The notes under the pieces: model-generated | Seen by the model: the letters and a program-made list of their open reading frames with translations, nothing else | Told to the model about the DNA's origin: nothing | The model's database searches: none | Made by a program: the position numbers and the translations under genes | Shown here: positions 30,905-37,410 of the stretch, piece by piece | How the letters are laid out: each line of letters begins with the position of its first letter | Position numbering within the stretch: the first letter of the stretch is position 1 | IMG/VR virus record: IMGVR_UViG_3300009181_001959 | Coordinates: 1 to 54,525 of that record | Length of the DNA stretch: 54,525 bases | Source of the DNA: a virus | Direction: 5' to 3' (one strand)

Positions 30905-31795
30905 TTAACCACGACGCATACAAGTCATCTCTGCAATGCCAGTCCAGCGGTCAGGGAACCCTGCTTTAAGATCCGCTAGCTTGAGCACCATACGTAGGCT
31001 GAGTTCTCTCAGCTTCTTCTTGTTTTGATCGATGAAGTCCAGGATCTCTTCTTTTGCACCCGGCTCAAACTCATACTTGTCTAGCATGCCGTCTTCAACG
31101 ATCTGTTTAATGCGCAACACCTTCTCACGCTCTGTGTCAATGGTAAGGTCAAGATAGTGACAGCGTGACTCCAATGCCTCAAGGTGATCACGAAGCTTCT
31201 TGCTTCTAACGTTTTCAAATTTGATGTTGGTGATAAAGATAGCACCACCCTTGAACTCAAAGCTGTCAGGCACACCTTCGCGACGCAACATGTGTGAGTC
31301 TGTGTTCCAATGAATCATACGCTTTGACCCGCTGTCCAATGCTGCCTTGAGAATGTTAAGGCTGAGGTCATCCAACAGCACACTGTCACAGTCATCAAAC
31401 ACTAGAATGTTTTTCTTGTCACTGAAGTTGTAGAGCTTGCAATACAGGCCCAACGCACTCATTGCACCCTTGACCACTTCATACTTCTTCAGCTTGTCAT
31501 TGCCAGCGATGTCTGCCATCATGTCATGCTTGCCCAAGACCTTCTCTACACCAAAGCTCTTGCCCACACCCGGGGGGCCGGATACGATCATGGCACGTAC
31601 AGCACCCTTTTTCACAGCACGGGTCATGTCGTCCAGTATGTTGAAACGTTCACGCAAGCGACCCATGATCTGGTCATCACTCTCGTTGAGCACCTTATCA
31701 ACCTTGTCCATCTCTAGACTTTTGACTTCGCCCTTAGAGGCTCTCTTTGCTGTAGTCATCTCTGCCATCATCTCCATAGTTACAACTCTCGCCAT
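30905..31795 (-). CDS. AAA+ ATPase
   Basis: 296 aa. Walker A is SGPPGVGKS (72-80) and Walker B is NILVFDDCDSV (129-139); a sensor-1-like GAIFITNIKF lies near residue 185 and ESRCHYLDL follows. The N-terminal 60 residues are helical, and a C-terminal helical lid is visible (LRELSLRMVLKLADLKAG). It resembles small single-domain AAA+ proteins of marine phages. Possible jobs are remodelling of a replication or host complex. It is the only large enzyme of the early array, with its own promoter (31824) and a double terminator, so it is expressed as a separate unit. Confidence 0.85.
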   Translation of the reverse strand: MARVVTMEMMAEMTTAKRASKGEVKSLEMDKVDKVLNESDDQIMGRLRERFNILDDMTRAVKKGAVRAMIVSGPPGVGKSFGVEKVLGKHDMMADIAGNDKLKKYEVVKGAMSALGLYCKLYNFSDKKNILVFDDCDSVLLDDLSLNILKAALDSGSKRMIHWNTDSHMLRREGVPDSFEFKGGAIFITNIKFENVRSKKLRDHLEALESRCHYLDLTIDTEREKVLRIKQIVEDGMLDKYEFEPGAKEEILDFIDQNKKKLRELSLRMVLKLADLKAGFPDRWTGIAEMTCMRRG

Positions 31796-31823
31796 TTGTC
31801 GCTCCTAACTTGTTTAAAAATTA

Positions 31824-31852
31824 ATTATACAGCCTTTTCGCTGTTTTGTCAA
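31824..31852 (-). promoter_or_regulatory. Early promoter TTGACA-17-TATAAT
   Basis: -35 at 31847-31852 and -10 at 31824-31829, for the AAA+ gene. The -35 contains the stop codon of the 31849 gene. Confidence 0.85.
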
Positions 31853-31992
31853 TAGTTTTCCATCAAGCTTCGAATGTTTTCTTTACCATATTGAGCGGCC
31901 ACTTGGCACTCGGCAAAGTACTTATTCTCAGCTTGAACAGTCACGCTCAGTAGAGTGCCATTGACTTCAACGACTGCTCTCCATGTTTGCAT
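31849..31992 (-). CDS. Very small conserved protein
   Basis: 47 aa, read directly from the sequence: it starts MQTWRAVVEVNGTLLSVTVQ and ends KENIRSLMENY. The beta-beta-alpha plan with a final IRSL helix resembles a family of about 50-aa phage proteins that I recall. It is coupled to the upstream gene by TAATG, and its stop TGA is embedded in the TTGACA of the AAA+ promoter. Confidence 0.7.
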   Translation of the reverse strand: MQTWRAVVEVNGTLLSVTVQAENKYFAECQVAAQYGKENIRSLMENY

Positions 31993-32465
31993 TATGCCGT
32001 TTCCTTAACTGTGGCAAGGGCTTCTGTCAATGGTACCAGCTTTTGATAGAACTGCTCGTCCGTCTTGTGGCAGTTGCCCACGTACCATACACCGTCCCGC
32101 ATGATGTAGTACCACTCGCCCCACGAGCCTTCAACCTCTGCAAAGAAGTCTACGAAGTTGGTATGTGTCTTCCACTCTGTACCCTTCTCGCCACGGTCAC
32201 GTCCGTAGAAGGTGCACATGTTGCCAAATTGTGTTTCGTAGTCCTCTGCGGATATCTCTGTGCCGTGATAGCCAAAGGCATGCTGGATGCCAATCTCGGG
32301 CTTCAAGCTGGACAAGTCGCCCAGTGCCACCAGTTGATTTGCTTTGACGCTGTCATAGTGCTCCTGGAGGATTGCTCCGTTGTGCTCTAGATAGCCGTCC
32401 CAGTGACAATATACGCTCTTGACATTGTCTCCGTGCATTACGCCAATTCTGCTTCGTGTTCCCAT
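31992..32465 (-). CDS. Conserved phage protein
   Basis: 157 aa. It starts GTRSRIGVMHGDNVKSVYCH and contains WDGYLEHNGAILQEHY (about 22-37), a highly characteristic block I recall from many large phages (GxRSxIxVxxxxxVxxIYCHWDGY). Function unknown. The C-terminal half has SWGEWYYIMRDGVWYV. Promoter at 32496. Confidence 0.78.
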   Translation of the reverse strand: MGTRSRIGVMHGDNVKSVYCHWDGYLEHNGAILQEHYDSVKANQLVALGDLSSLKPEIGIQHAFGYHGTEISAEDYETQFGNMCTFYGRDRGEKGTEWKTHTNFVDFFAEVEGSWGEWYYIMRDGVWYVGNCHKTDEQFYQKLVPLTEALATVKETA

Positions 32466-32495
32466 ATCGCGCTCCTTTTGTTTAACTTAACCTAT

Positions 32496-32524
32496 AGTAT
32501 ACGTTCACTTCGTGATTTTGTCAA
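32496..32524 (-). promoter_or_regulatory. Early promoter TTGACA-17-TATACT
   Basis: -35 at 32519-32524 and -10 at 32496-32501, driving 31992 and 31849; it lies just past the tRNA-Asp. Confidence 0.85.
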
Positions 32525-32533
32525 CCACTAACT

Positions 32534-32608
32534 TGGCGCCAAGGACGGGGATCGAACCCGCCTAGGTCGGATAGACAATCCGTTGCCCTCCCAGAGGACT
32601 ACCTTGGC
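32534..32608 (-). tRNA. tRNA-Asp (GTC)
   Basis: Minus-strand cloverleaf: acceptor GCCAAGG/CCTTGGC, D-arm GTCC...GGGC, anticodon loop TTGTCTA, T-arm with TTCGATC, discriminator G and encoded CCA. The G discriminator agrees with Asp. Two oddities are an A-A mismatch at the top of the anticodon stem and a pyrimidine 3' of the anticodon. Confidence 0.85.
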
Positions 32609-32947
32609 ATTATAAAATGGGCTCAGTCACAGACTGATTTAATACTCCCTGCTCAGCGTTTTGACATGCATCCCTTGCGGGCTGACCTTCAAGGTCCATT
32701 TAATGCGTCCTGCTTTGCGTTCTGGAGTAACCCTAACTCAAATGGCCCAACACCATAGAAAAACACACTAACAACATGGGCAATTGGATCTCCCTGTCTA
32801 ACCGAACCAACTTCGGCAGTGTGTTTATCTATGTTGTCGCGGAGGCCGAGTCTCCAAACTCGCTTCGTATCCCTTGGTTACAACCCTTTTTGCATTTCTG
32901 CTGGGTTCTTACATTTGAGGATCGCCTTTATCTTTTAACTTGTTCTT
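32609..32947 (-). ncRNA. Structured noncoding leader of the tRNA-Asp transcript
   Basis: About 340 nt with no supportable gene between a consensus promoter (32948-32976) and tRNA-Asp. Visible structure: AAACACACT (32761-32769) pairs with AGTGTGTTT (32818-32826), extended by CATAG (32754-32758) with CTATG (32829-32833). Inside is a CCGAA/TTCGG hairpin. There is also a hairpin which on the transcribed strand has a GCAA tetraloop (32672-32681), and a palindrome GACCTTCAAGGTC (32684-32696). A 27-nt imperfect direct repeat lies at about 32638 and 32698, each next to a hairpin. I do not recognise an RNA family. Confidence 0.5.
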
Positions 32948-32976
32948 ATTGTAGCTTCACTTCTTGAACTTGTCAA
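32948..32976 (-). promoter_or_regulatory. Early promoter TTGACA-17-TACAAT
   Basis: -35 at 32971-32976 and -10 at 32948-32953. It reads into the structured RNA and tRNA-Asp. Confidence 0.8.
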
Positions 32977-33211
32977 GCACGGATTTAATAACCTTGTTCG
33001 CTTCCTGGGTATTTTCAATCTCCATGCCCTTACGATACTGCTCCACCAACTCCATCTTCATCATCTCCACGATGCTTTCACACTCGGCCCGCTCTCGCTT
33101 GGGCAGGGTTGCAATGAACCGCTCCACGTCGGTCCATTCCTCGATACTCCACATGATGTCGGCCAGCACCCGCTGACGATCATTCAAACCTTCTAGTACA
33201 ATCTCTTCCAT
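32957..33211 (-). CDS. Small helical protein
   Basis: 84 aa, all-helical and acidic/basic mixed, starting EEIVLEGLNDRQRVLADIMW. It contains ATLPKRERAECESIVEMMKM. Function unknown. It follows the 33222 gene by 10 nt in the same transcript and overlaps the tRNA-Asp promoter. Confidence 0.7.
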   Translation of the reverse strand: MEEIVLEGLNDRQRVLADIMWSIEEWTDVERFIATLPKRERAECESIVEMMKMELVEQYRKGMEIENTQEANKVIKSVLDKFKK

Positions 33212-33221
33212 GCTCTACTCC

Positions 33222-33419
33222 TTATTGTGCAAAGATTTCTTTACTGAGAATCTCGTCTTCAACCACTTGATGGCATGCGTTGAGTGTGAGCATGACAAAG
33301 TGAGTGGCCAGTGCTCGCTCCGCACCCGATAGGCATCCCAACATCTTCTGCAGAGACTCCAAATTAGGTGTTGCCCACATACCACTACGGGGGATTGGGT
33401 TTTTAACTGTATCATACAT
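33222..33419 (-). CDS. Small hypothetical protein
   Basis: 65 aa from the ATG at 33419, with AGGAG 8 nt upstream. It starts YDTVKNPIPRSGMWATPNLE and continues with a helix, LQKMLGCLSGAERALATHFV. An overlapping frame starting at 33415 looks less protein-like. Function unknown. Confidence 0.66.
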   Translation of the reverse strand: MYDTVKNPIPRSGMWATPNLESLQKMLGCLSGAERALATHFVMLTLNACHQVVEDEILSKEIFAQ

Positions 33420-33451
33420 AAGTGTCGCTCCTTTTGTTTAACTTAACCTAT

Positions 33452-33480
33452 AGTATAGCACCACTCAACCAAAATGTCAA
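33452..33480 (-). promoter_or_regulatory. Early promoter TTGACA-17-TATACT
   Basis: -35 at 33475-33480 and -10 at 33452-33457, driving 33222 and 32957. The -35 contains the stop of the 33477 gene. Confidence 0.85.
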
Positions 33481-33644
33481 GCACCGTTGTAGGGGCTGAA
33501 CTCTTCCTGTTGTGTTTCTGCAACACCCTGTTCGGTCAGCCAATCATAGACGAACGACACTGGGCAAGCCAGTTGGGTTGCAATCTCCCGGGGGCTCAGC
33601 CCGTCAATGTAGAGCTGTTCGATATCATATGCTAGTTCACTCAT
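33477..33644 (-). CDS. Small helix-turn-helix protein
   Basis: 55 aa, read directly from the sequence: it starts MSELAYDIEQLYIDGLSPRE. LSPREIATQLACPVSFVYDW (16-35) is a clear helix-turn-helix of the resolvase/LuxR kind. A short acidic tail follows. The start overlaps the end of the 33637 gene, and the stop lies inside the next TTGACA. A DNA-binding regulator is likely. Confidence 0.72.
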   Translation of the reverse strand: MSELAYDIEQLYIDGLSPREIATQLACPVSFVYDWLTEQGVAETQQEEFSPYNGA

Positions 33645-33909
33645 CAAAGGCCTCCTCGCCCATTTCGGTTACTGTTTCGGTTGTAATGCCCAAGTCAATG
33701 ATTCGAGCTGTTTGATCTTCGTTACTGACACCGTGGAAAGCGCCACGGAACGACTGATGCTCTGCTAGGAAGTCGTATACATCGTATCGATCCCAGCTGT
33801 CCGGCACTTCAAGTTCTTGATATAGCTCTGTTCGTACAATAACCTTCTTCATACCCAGCTCCTTTAGTTTATCAACCGCACTCGTTTTCTTACTACGAAA
33901 TCCTGTCAT
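33637..33909 (-). CDS. Hypothetical early protein
   Basis: 90 aa from the ATG at 33909, coupled as ATGA to the upstream gene and preceded by GGAGG. An in-frame ATG at 33852 with AAAGGAG gives a 71-aa alternative. The core is KKVIVRTELYQELEVPDSWD. The C-terminus is acidic. Function unknown. Confidence 0.68.
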   Translation of the reverse strand: MTGFRSKKTSAVDKLKELGMKKVIVRTELYQELEVPDSWDRYDVYDFLAEHQSFRGAFHGVSNEDQTARIIDLGITTETVTEMGEEAFDE

Positions 33910-34607
33910 GCCGCCTCCGCCACACGGATTACGAACCCGCTATAATCTTTCTTAGCACGACCCTTGGCCTTAAGTCCAAGCATAATGCCTTTAGGATCTA
34001 AGAAGCGCAAGTCATCCAAGTCCGCACTGGGCACACCCGCTGGGATCTTGTCGTAGACTGCAACCACGCTCATGCCTTGCAAGAGTGCTTCTGCAACATC
34101 CGAATCGTTGCCGTCAGCTTTGCTGAAGGTCAAATGGTAGTTTTCGATATGCTTGACTTTGCGTCCCAAGACCTTGGTGTAGTCGTAGAACTGAATGCCT
34201 GCGAACACGTCAAACACATTCTTGCCTTCAGTCATAGTGTACTTCTCCCACGACAAGTCGCTGGTACCATTCAAACGGAACACTGGCTCCAAGCCCAGCT
34301 TGTTGGCAAGTCGTATGCCCTTCTTGATGTCTTGCATCAAATCAAACATGAAGCCTGCACGGTCATTGTAGAAATAATTAGTCTTGCGGATGCGTGCCTT
34401 CTGTATGACATTGGTAGTCTCGCCACGTTTGAACATGCCACCACGCCCTGCGGTGTTAAGGCAAGCGGCCGTGCAACCCTTTGTGGCCTTGGGGCAAGTA
34501 TTGTGCCCGCTAAGGGTGGATGGGGCAAGGTGTAAGATGAATGATAAGTATCCACGCTCTGTACCCTTTTGGATCTTGGGGTTCGCTGTTGAAAGTAATT
34601 TAAACAA
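33906..34607 (-). CDS. Conserved phage protein (DUF7227-like)
   Basis: 233 aa. The N-terminal block LLSTANPKIQKGTERGYLSF, then LHLAPSTLSGHNTCPKATKG and CTAACLNTAGRGGMFKRGET, is strikingly conserved in a phage family I recall, with a C-x6-C-x3-C cysteine cluster (about residues 38-49). The middle has FRLNGTSDLSWEKY. Biochemical function is unknown; the cysteines could bind metal or an iron-sulfur cluster. Promoter at 34636. Confidence 0.82.
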   Translation of the reverse strand: MFKLLSTANPKIQKGTERGYLSFILHLAPSTLSGHNTCPKATKGCTAACLNTAGRGGMFKRGETTNVIQKARIRKTNYFYNDRAGFMFDLMQDIKKGIRLANKLGLEPVFRLNGTSDLSWEKYTMTEGKNVFDVFAGIQFYDYTKVLGRKVKHIENYHLTFSKADGNDSDVAEALLQGMSVVAVYDKIPAGVPSADLDDLRFLDPKGIMLGLKAKGRAKKDYSGFVIRVAEAA

Positions 34608-34635
34608 GGTTCGCTCCTTTTGTTAACTTAACCAT

Positions 34636-34664
34636 AGTATAGCACCAGTTCACCAAGCTGTCAA
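34636..34664 (-). promoter_or_regulatory. Early promoter TTGACA-17-TATACT
   Basis: -35 at 34659-34664 and -10 at 34636-34641, driving 33906, 33637 and 33477. Confidence 0.85.
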
Positions 34665-34700
34665 GCACTCGTTGAAGAAGCCTGACAGTTTGGAAGGGTA

Positions 34701-34964
34701 TTACATACTCCAGTAGGATTCACAGCTGGGCGAGCAATAGTTGGGAGTATCATATCGTTCCGTGTACTTGCCGCCACCCATCATGTTGGTTCGCTCCACC
34801 ATTGTCTCGTGGATCTCATAGCGGAAGCCTTGGCTTGGACGCCACGTATGCTTGACGGTATGCTCCAGCATACTCTTATTGTCTGTATCGTAGTCCGTCT
34901 TGCTGACAAGGCGCTCGCCTGTCTTAGTACGAGCATCCTTTTTATAAATTTCAACTGTATACAT
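34701..34964 (-). CDS. Small hypothetical protein
   Basis: 87 aa, basic in the first half (YTVEIYKKDARTKTGERLVS), ending in a Cys-containing YCSPSCESYWSM. Function unknown. Promoter at 34993. Confidence 0.7.
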   Translation of the reverse strand: MYTVEIYKKDARTKTGERLVSKTDYDTDNKSMLEHTVKHTWRPSQGFRYEIHETMVERTNMMGGGKYTERYDTPNYCSPSCESYWSM

Positions 34965-34992
34965 ATCGCGCTCCTTTAGTGTTTAAGTGTAT

Positions 34993-35021
34993 AGTATAAC
35001 ACCATCCGACCGTTTTGTCAA
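34993..35021 (-). promoter_or_regulatory. Early promoter TTGACA-17-TATACT
   Basis: -35 at 35016-35021 and -10 at 34993-34998, for the 34701 gene. The -35 overlaps the stop of the 35018 gene. Confidence 0.85.
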
Positions 35022-35248
35022 TCCCAGCTTTTCTTCCCGCCGTATTGCTCGTTCCAATTGTAGCCTGCCGTATAGGCCACGATCTCATCCACAGTCATGT
35101 TGGCCAGTTCAACACGGCTACCGCTGTCCCCACCCACTCCGCCGTAGTGGGGATTGAATGGCCGGCTGTACCAACTGTCCGCTGAGCCACGATCAAATGG
35201 TGTACCGTGTTTGGTATCGAATCGCTCTCGTATGTCTTCTGCTATCAT
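35018..35248 (-). CDS. Small hypothetical protein
   Basis: 76 aa, starting IAEDIRERFDTKHGTPFDRG. It has a Gly/Ser-rich middle (HYGGVGGDSGSRVEL) and a YNWNEQYGGKKSWD end. Function unknown. It follows the GIY-YIG-like gene by 9 nt. Confidence 0.68.
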   Translation of the reverse strand: MIAEDIRERFDTKHGTPFDRGSADSWYSRPFNPHYGGVGGDSGSRVELANMTVDEIVAYTAGYNWNEQYGGKKSWD

Positions 35249-35257
35249 ATGCGCTCC

Positions 35258-35593
35258 TTAAAGGTATTGGTCATTGAGTTGGGGTCTAACAGTCTTAACG
35301 ATCTCGCGCTCACGAGCATAAGCTTCTGCCCTACCCCTAACTATCTCTATTATACGATGAGTCCATGACATTGTCAATCCGCCAGTCTTCAAGTATACAT
35401 ATAAGGCCCACTTACGATCTTCGTTACGGGCTCTGCTGGTATGCTTGCGCCAACGCTCCTTAACTGCCTTGTCCGCAGTCAACGAGCCCTTGCGTGTCAA
35501 GCCAATGTATGAGTCTCCAGCTTCGCTGACTACTTCATATATGATATATGAGCAGTCCTTGCGTGGGGTTCTACGTGTCTTTGTTTCCATCAT
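35258..35593 (-). CDS. GIY-YIG-like nuclease-fold protein
   Basis: 111 aa. The core YIIYEVVSEAGDSYIGLTRK (about 16-35) matches the GIY...YIG pair with IIY for GIY. AVKERWRKHTSRA (about 43-55) supplies the basic helix where the catalytic Arg normally sits. A helix AYAREREIVKTVRPQLNDQY near the end fits the E-x-x-x-I pattern. It could be a small nuclease, or a DNA-binding relative without activity. The promoter places transcription start on its ATG, so the message is probably leaderless. Confidence 0.6.
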   Translation of the reverse strand: MMETKTRRTPRKDCSYIIYEVVSEAGDSYIGLTRKGSLTADKAVKERWRKHTSRARNEDRKWALYVYLKTGGLTMSWTHRIIEIVRGRAEAYAREREIVKTVRPQLNDQYL

Positions 35594-35599
35594 ATCATA

Positions 35600-35628
35600 A
35601 TTATAGTGTCACTTGCGGATCTTGTCAA
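35600..35628 (-). promoter_or_regulatory. Early promoter TTGACA-17-TATAAT, leaderless geometry
   Basis: -35 at 35623-35628 and -10 at 35600-35605. Seven nt after the -10 is the A of the ATG at 35593; the common leader with Shine-Dalgarno is absent here. Confidence 0.8.
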
Positions 35629-35651
35629 CCAAAATCCGCACTCGTTTGTTG

Positions 35652-35792
35652 TTAATTTACAACATCGTCTAGTACAATAGCGAGGTCGTTAAATGCTGTC
35701 TGTATAGCGTCGTGCTCGTCTAAGCCCGCTTGGTCCAACAAGTCTTGTAACTGTAGCATTAAGCTGTCGATTCTGCGCTTGACTTCTGTCAT
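35652..35792 (-). CDS. Very small helical protein
   Basis: 46 aa, read directly from the sequence: it starts MTEVKRRIDSLMLQLQDLLD and ends FNDLAIVLDDVVN. An acidic helical protein, first gene of the leftward array, with AAAGGAAAC upstream and promoter at 35819. Function unknown. Confidence 0.7.
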   Translation of the reverse strand: MTEVKRRIDSLMLQLQDLLDQAGLDEHDAIQTAFNDLAIVLDDVVN

Positions 35793-35818
35793 GTGTTTCC
35801 TTTAGTGTTTAAGTGTAT

Positions 35819-35847
35819 AGTATAGCATGACTCAACCAAAATGTCAA
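35819..35847 (-). promoter_or_regulatory. Early promoter TTGACA-17-TATACT
   Basis: -35 at 35842-35847 and -10 at 35819-35824. First promoter of the leftward array. Confidence 0.85.
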
Positions 35848-35859
35848 CAGCAAAATAAT

Positions 35860-35880
35860 ACCCATGATGCCGTCATGGGT
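35860..35880. other. Hairpin between divergent early promoters
   Basis: ACCCATGA / TCATGGGT with a 5-nt loop, placed between the leftward promoter at 35819 and the rightward one at 35893. It could be a terminator (minus strand followed by ATTATTTTG) or an operator. Confidence 0.7.
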
Positions 35881-35892
35881 TCATCAAGGGGG

Positions 35893-35921
35893 TTGACAAA
35901 CTGGCTGAGTGACACTATAAT
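35893..35921 (+). promoter_or_regulatory. Rightward sigma-70 promoter TTGACA-17-TATAAT
   Basis: TTGACA (35893-35898), 17 nt, TATAAT (35916-35921). The only consensus rightward promoter of the hub; it reads into noncoding DNA. Confidence 0.85.
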
Positions 35922-35927
35922 TAAGAC

Positions 35928-36035
35928 ATAATAAGAAAACGGGTAGACCGCAATAGTGTTCGAACTACTTAAGGGGATGGACGGCGAGGCTGGGCGAACG
36001 GTTCTTGGTTAGTTGGCGCTAACTAACCGTTTTGG
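35928..36035 (+). ncRNA. Candidate small RNA of about 105 nt
   Basis: It begins 7 nt past the rightward -10 and ends at a strong stem, GGTTAGTT (36007-36014) / AACTAACC (36021-36028), followed by GTTTTGG. An outer CGAAC/GTTCG pairing can extend the stem. An 11-codon reading frame with AAGGGG before its ATG (MDGEAGRTVLG) ends in the stem, so a leader peptide is an alternative. No family recognised. Confidence 0.45.
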
Positions 36036-36878
36036 TTCGGAAATTGGTTTGGAAAATACAACACCTTCACCAAAAATCGGTTGACAATTCGGCGGACCGT
36101 TATCTACCTTTCTCCACTTTGGTAACCGCCTAATGACCTCCCAAGACCTTTGTGTCTAAATTCGCCTTGATAACCTCCGAATGGATTACTAGTTAGTGCA
36201 GACAATCATAATGATAATGAACACACAAGTCAATAAGTCTAGTATACTATACACTAGTGGGTCACCGTATAGTATATCATACACTGTATAGGCCATGTTG
36301 ACTGTATATACTGTATAGCTAGACGGCTCAAACTAACCTTATGACTCTGTATATAAGAGTCTATACAGTCTCTAGGTTGCGGTGCCCCGCCTCTCGTGTA
36401 TATACACTGTAGAGCAGAGTGTAGACTGAGTGTAGAACCACACTAGAACACCGTTAAAAGGCGGTAGAAAAGTGTGAAAGAGTGTGATAAAGTGCAACAG
36501 ATTCGCGATTTCGCACCGTTTGAAAGGCCTAGGATGCAGAATAATGCACGTAAATTTTTTGGAGGCTCATGGTGACGAGAGGCTATGTTCAAATACTCTC
36601 TCAATGCTCATCTACGCAAGCCAAATACTCTCCCTACGCATCGCTACGCACACGCCATTCTCCTATAGTCCTCCCGTGTATATACAGTAACGTAAGGTGC
36701 CGCATCCATTTAGCCCTAGGATCAAAACCTTAACAAGAACTCTAATCAATATTGTCTACCTTGTGTACACGCTACACCCAAGACACCACAGCTAGCTCTT
36801 TGCTACGCAGTTCATACGCAGTGTGTACGTGCAAGACCCCACAGCTAGACCATTAGTATATACAGGACTATATACACT
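36036..36878. other. Noncoding hub rich in GTATATAC palindromes
   Basis: About 840 nt with no gene I can support on either strand. It contains repeated TGTATATAC/GTATATACA motifs (near 36303, 36402, 36673 and 36854), related TGTATATAAG and CTATATACAC, AGTATACT palindromes near 36241, and many GTGTAGA/TGTAGA words near 36400-36440. Possible roles are replication origin, operator array or promoter reservoir. Confidence 0.6.
36838..36859. repeat. 22-bp direct repeat, copy 1
   Basis: CCCACAGCTAGACCATTAGT followed by AT occurs here and at 37092-37113, 254 nt apart and identical. A shorter CCACAGCTAG is at 36786. Confidence 0.9.
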
Positions 36879-37076
36879 ATGCGCCTATACTGTTATAAAT
36901 GTACTTGCCATTGGACCACTCGTGAGTTGTTATGGAATCTTGTACGGGATAAAAATGGTTTTATCAGTGATCAGATCAGTCACATGTTGTTTTGGTTTCC
37001 AGAGTCTTGTAGGGACTTTGCATTGTTAATTGATCCCACGCTGGAACCCGTACCACGGGAAGATTATATTGTATAG
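36879..37076 (+). CDS. Possible small Cys-rich protein
   Basis: 65 aa: RLYCYKCTCHWTTRELLWNL, then a helical ISDQISHMLFWFPESCRDFA and a Pro-rich end. A C-x2-C-x-C cluster suggests metal binding. The protein looks natural, but no Shine-Dalgarno is visible. The start is near a CTATATACACTATG element that may be promoter-related. Confidence 0.4.
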   Translation: MRLYCYKCTCHWTTRELLWNLVRDKNGFISDQISHMLFWFPESCRDFALLIDPTLEPVPREDYIV

Positions 37077-37091
37077 TGCTATACACGCATA

Positions 37092-37113
37092 CCCACAGCT
37101 AGACCATTAGTAT
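37092..37113. repeat. 22-bp direct repeat, copy 2
   Basis: Identical to 36838-36859; this copy contains the stop codon of the small minus-strand membrane ORF. Confidence 0.9.
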
Positions 37114-37218
37114 CAGTGTGCCCAATAACAAGCCCACGCCAAATGCTTGTACGCACATGAACATTAACGCTACACAATAGTATAGTTCATTGTCCAGTAT
37201 GGTGTATACGAAGTTCAT
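37099..37218 (-). CDS. Possible 39-aa membrane protein
   Basis: Read directly from the minus strand: it starts MNFVYTILDNELYYCVALMF and ends VGLLLGTLILMV. The last 25 residues form a clear transmembrane segment. No good Shine-Dalgarno, so support is the protein character only. Confidence 0.4.
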   Translation of the reverse strand: MNFVYTILDNELYYCVALMFMCVQAFGVGLLLGTLILMV

Positions 37219-37226
37219 GATAGTTG

Positions 37227-37255
37227 TTGACTGCATGTGATATTTACTATATAAT
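37227..37255 (+). promoter_or_regulatory. Sigma-70 promoter TTGACT-17-TATAAT
   Basis: TTGACT (37227-37232), 17 nt, TATAAT (37250-37255). Start would be at about 37262, on the ATG of a 19-codon frame at 37261. Confidence 0.65.
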
Positions 37256-37260
37256 ATACT

Positions 37261-37320
37261 ATGAATTACATCATTTTATTTGTTATTTGGATCGCTATCT
37301 ATGTCATACTCATTGCTTGA
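37261..37320 (+). CDS. Possible 19-aa hydrophobic micropeptide
   Basis: MNYIILFVIWIAIYVILIA: one uninterrupted membrane helix, starting at the predicted transcription start of a good promoter. Too short to claim on composition alone; if real it would be a leaderless membrane micropeptide. The rest of the transcript leads to the 37423 gene. Confidence 0.3.
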   Translation: MNYIILFVIWIAIYVILIA

Positions 37321-37384
37321 CATGTATTATACTTTAGCACGACTAGGACTTGGTCTTAGCGGAATTGTTTATGACATACAAATA

Positions 37385-37410
37385 CCGCGGACGCGGTGCG
37401 CTTCGCGCAG
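37385..37410. other. Paired GC-rich hairpins upstream of the 37423 gene
   Basis: CCGCG-GA-CGCGG followed by TGCGC-TTC-GCGCA. They stand out in an AT-rich leader just before GAGGG and the ATG, and may control access to the ribosome site. Confidence 0.6.

Noticed and set aside
24547-35847. Regularly repeated 45-60 bp elements resembling a CRISPR array
   Set aside because: The repeats are separated by genes, not by uniform spacers, and read as sigma-70 promoters with ribosome sites.
35928-36240. tmRNA or group I intron in the noncoding hub
   Set aside because: No alanine-tRNA-like ends, no tag-like reading frame and no intron core motifs could be found.
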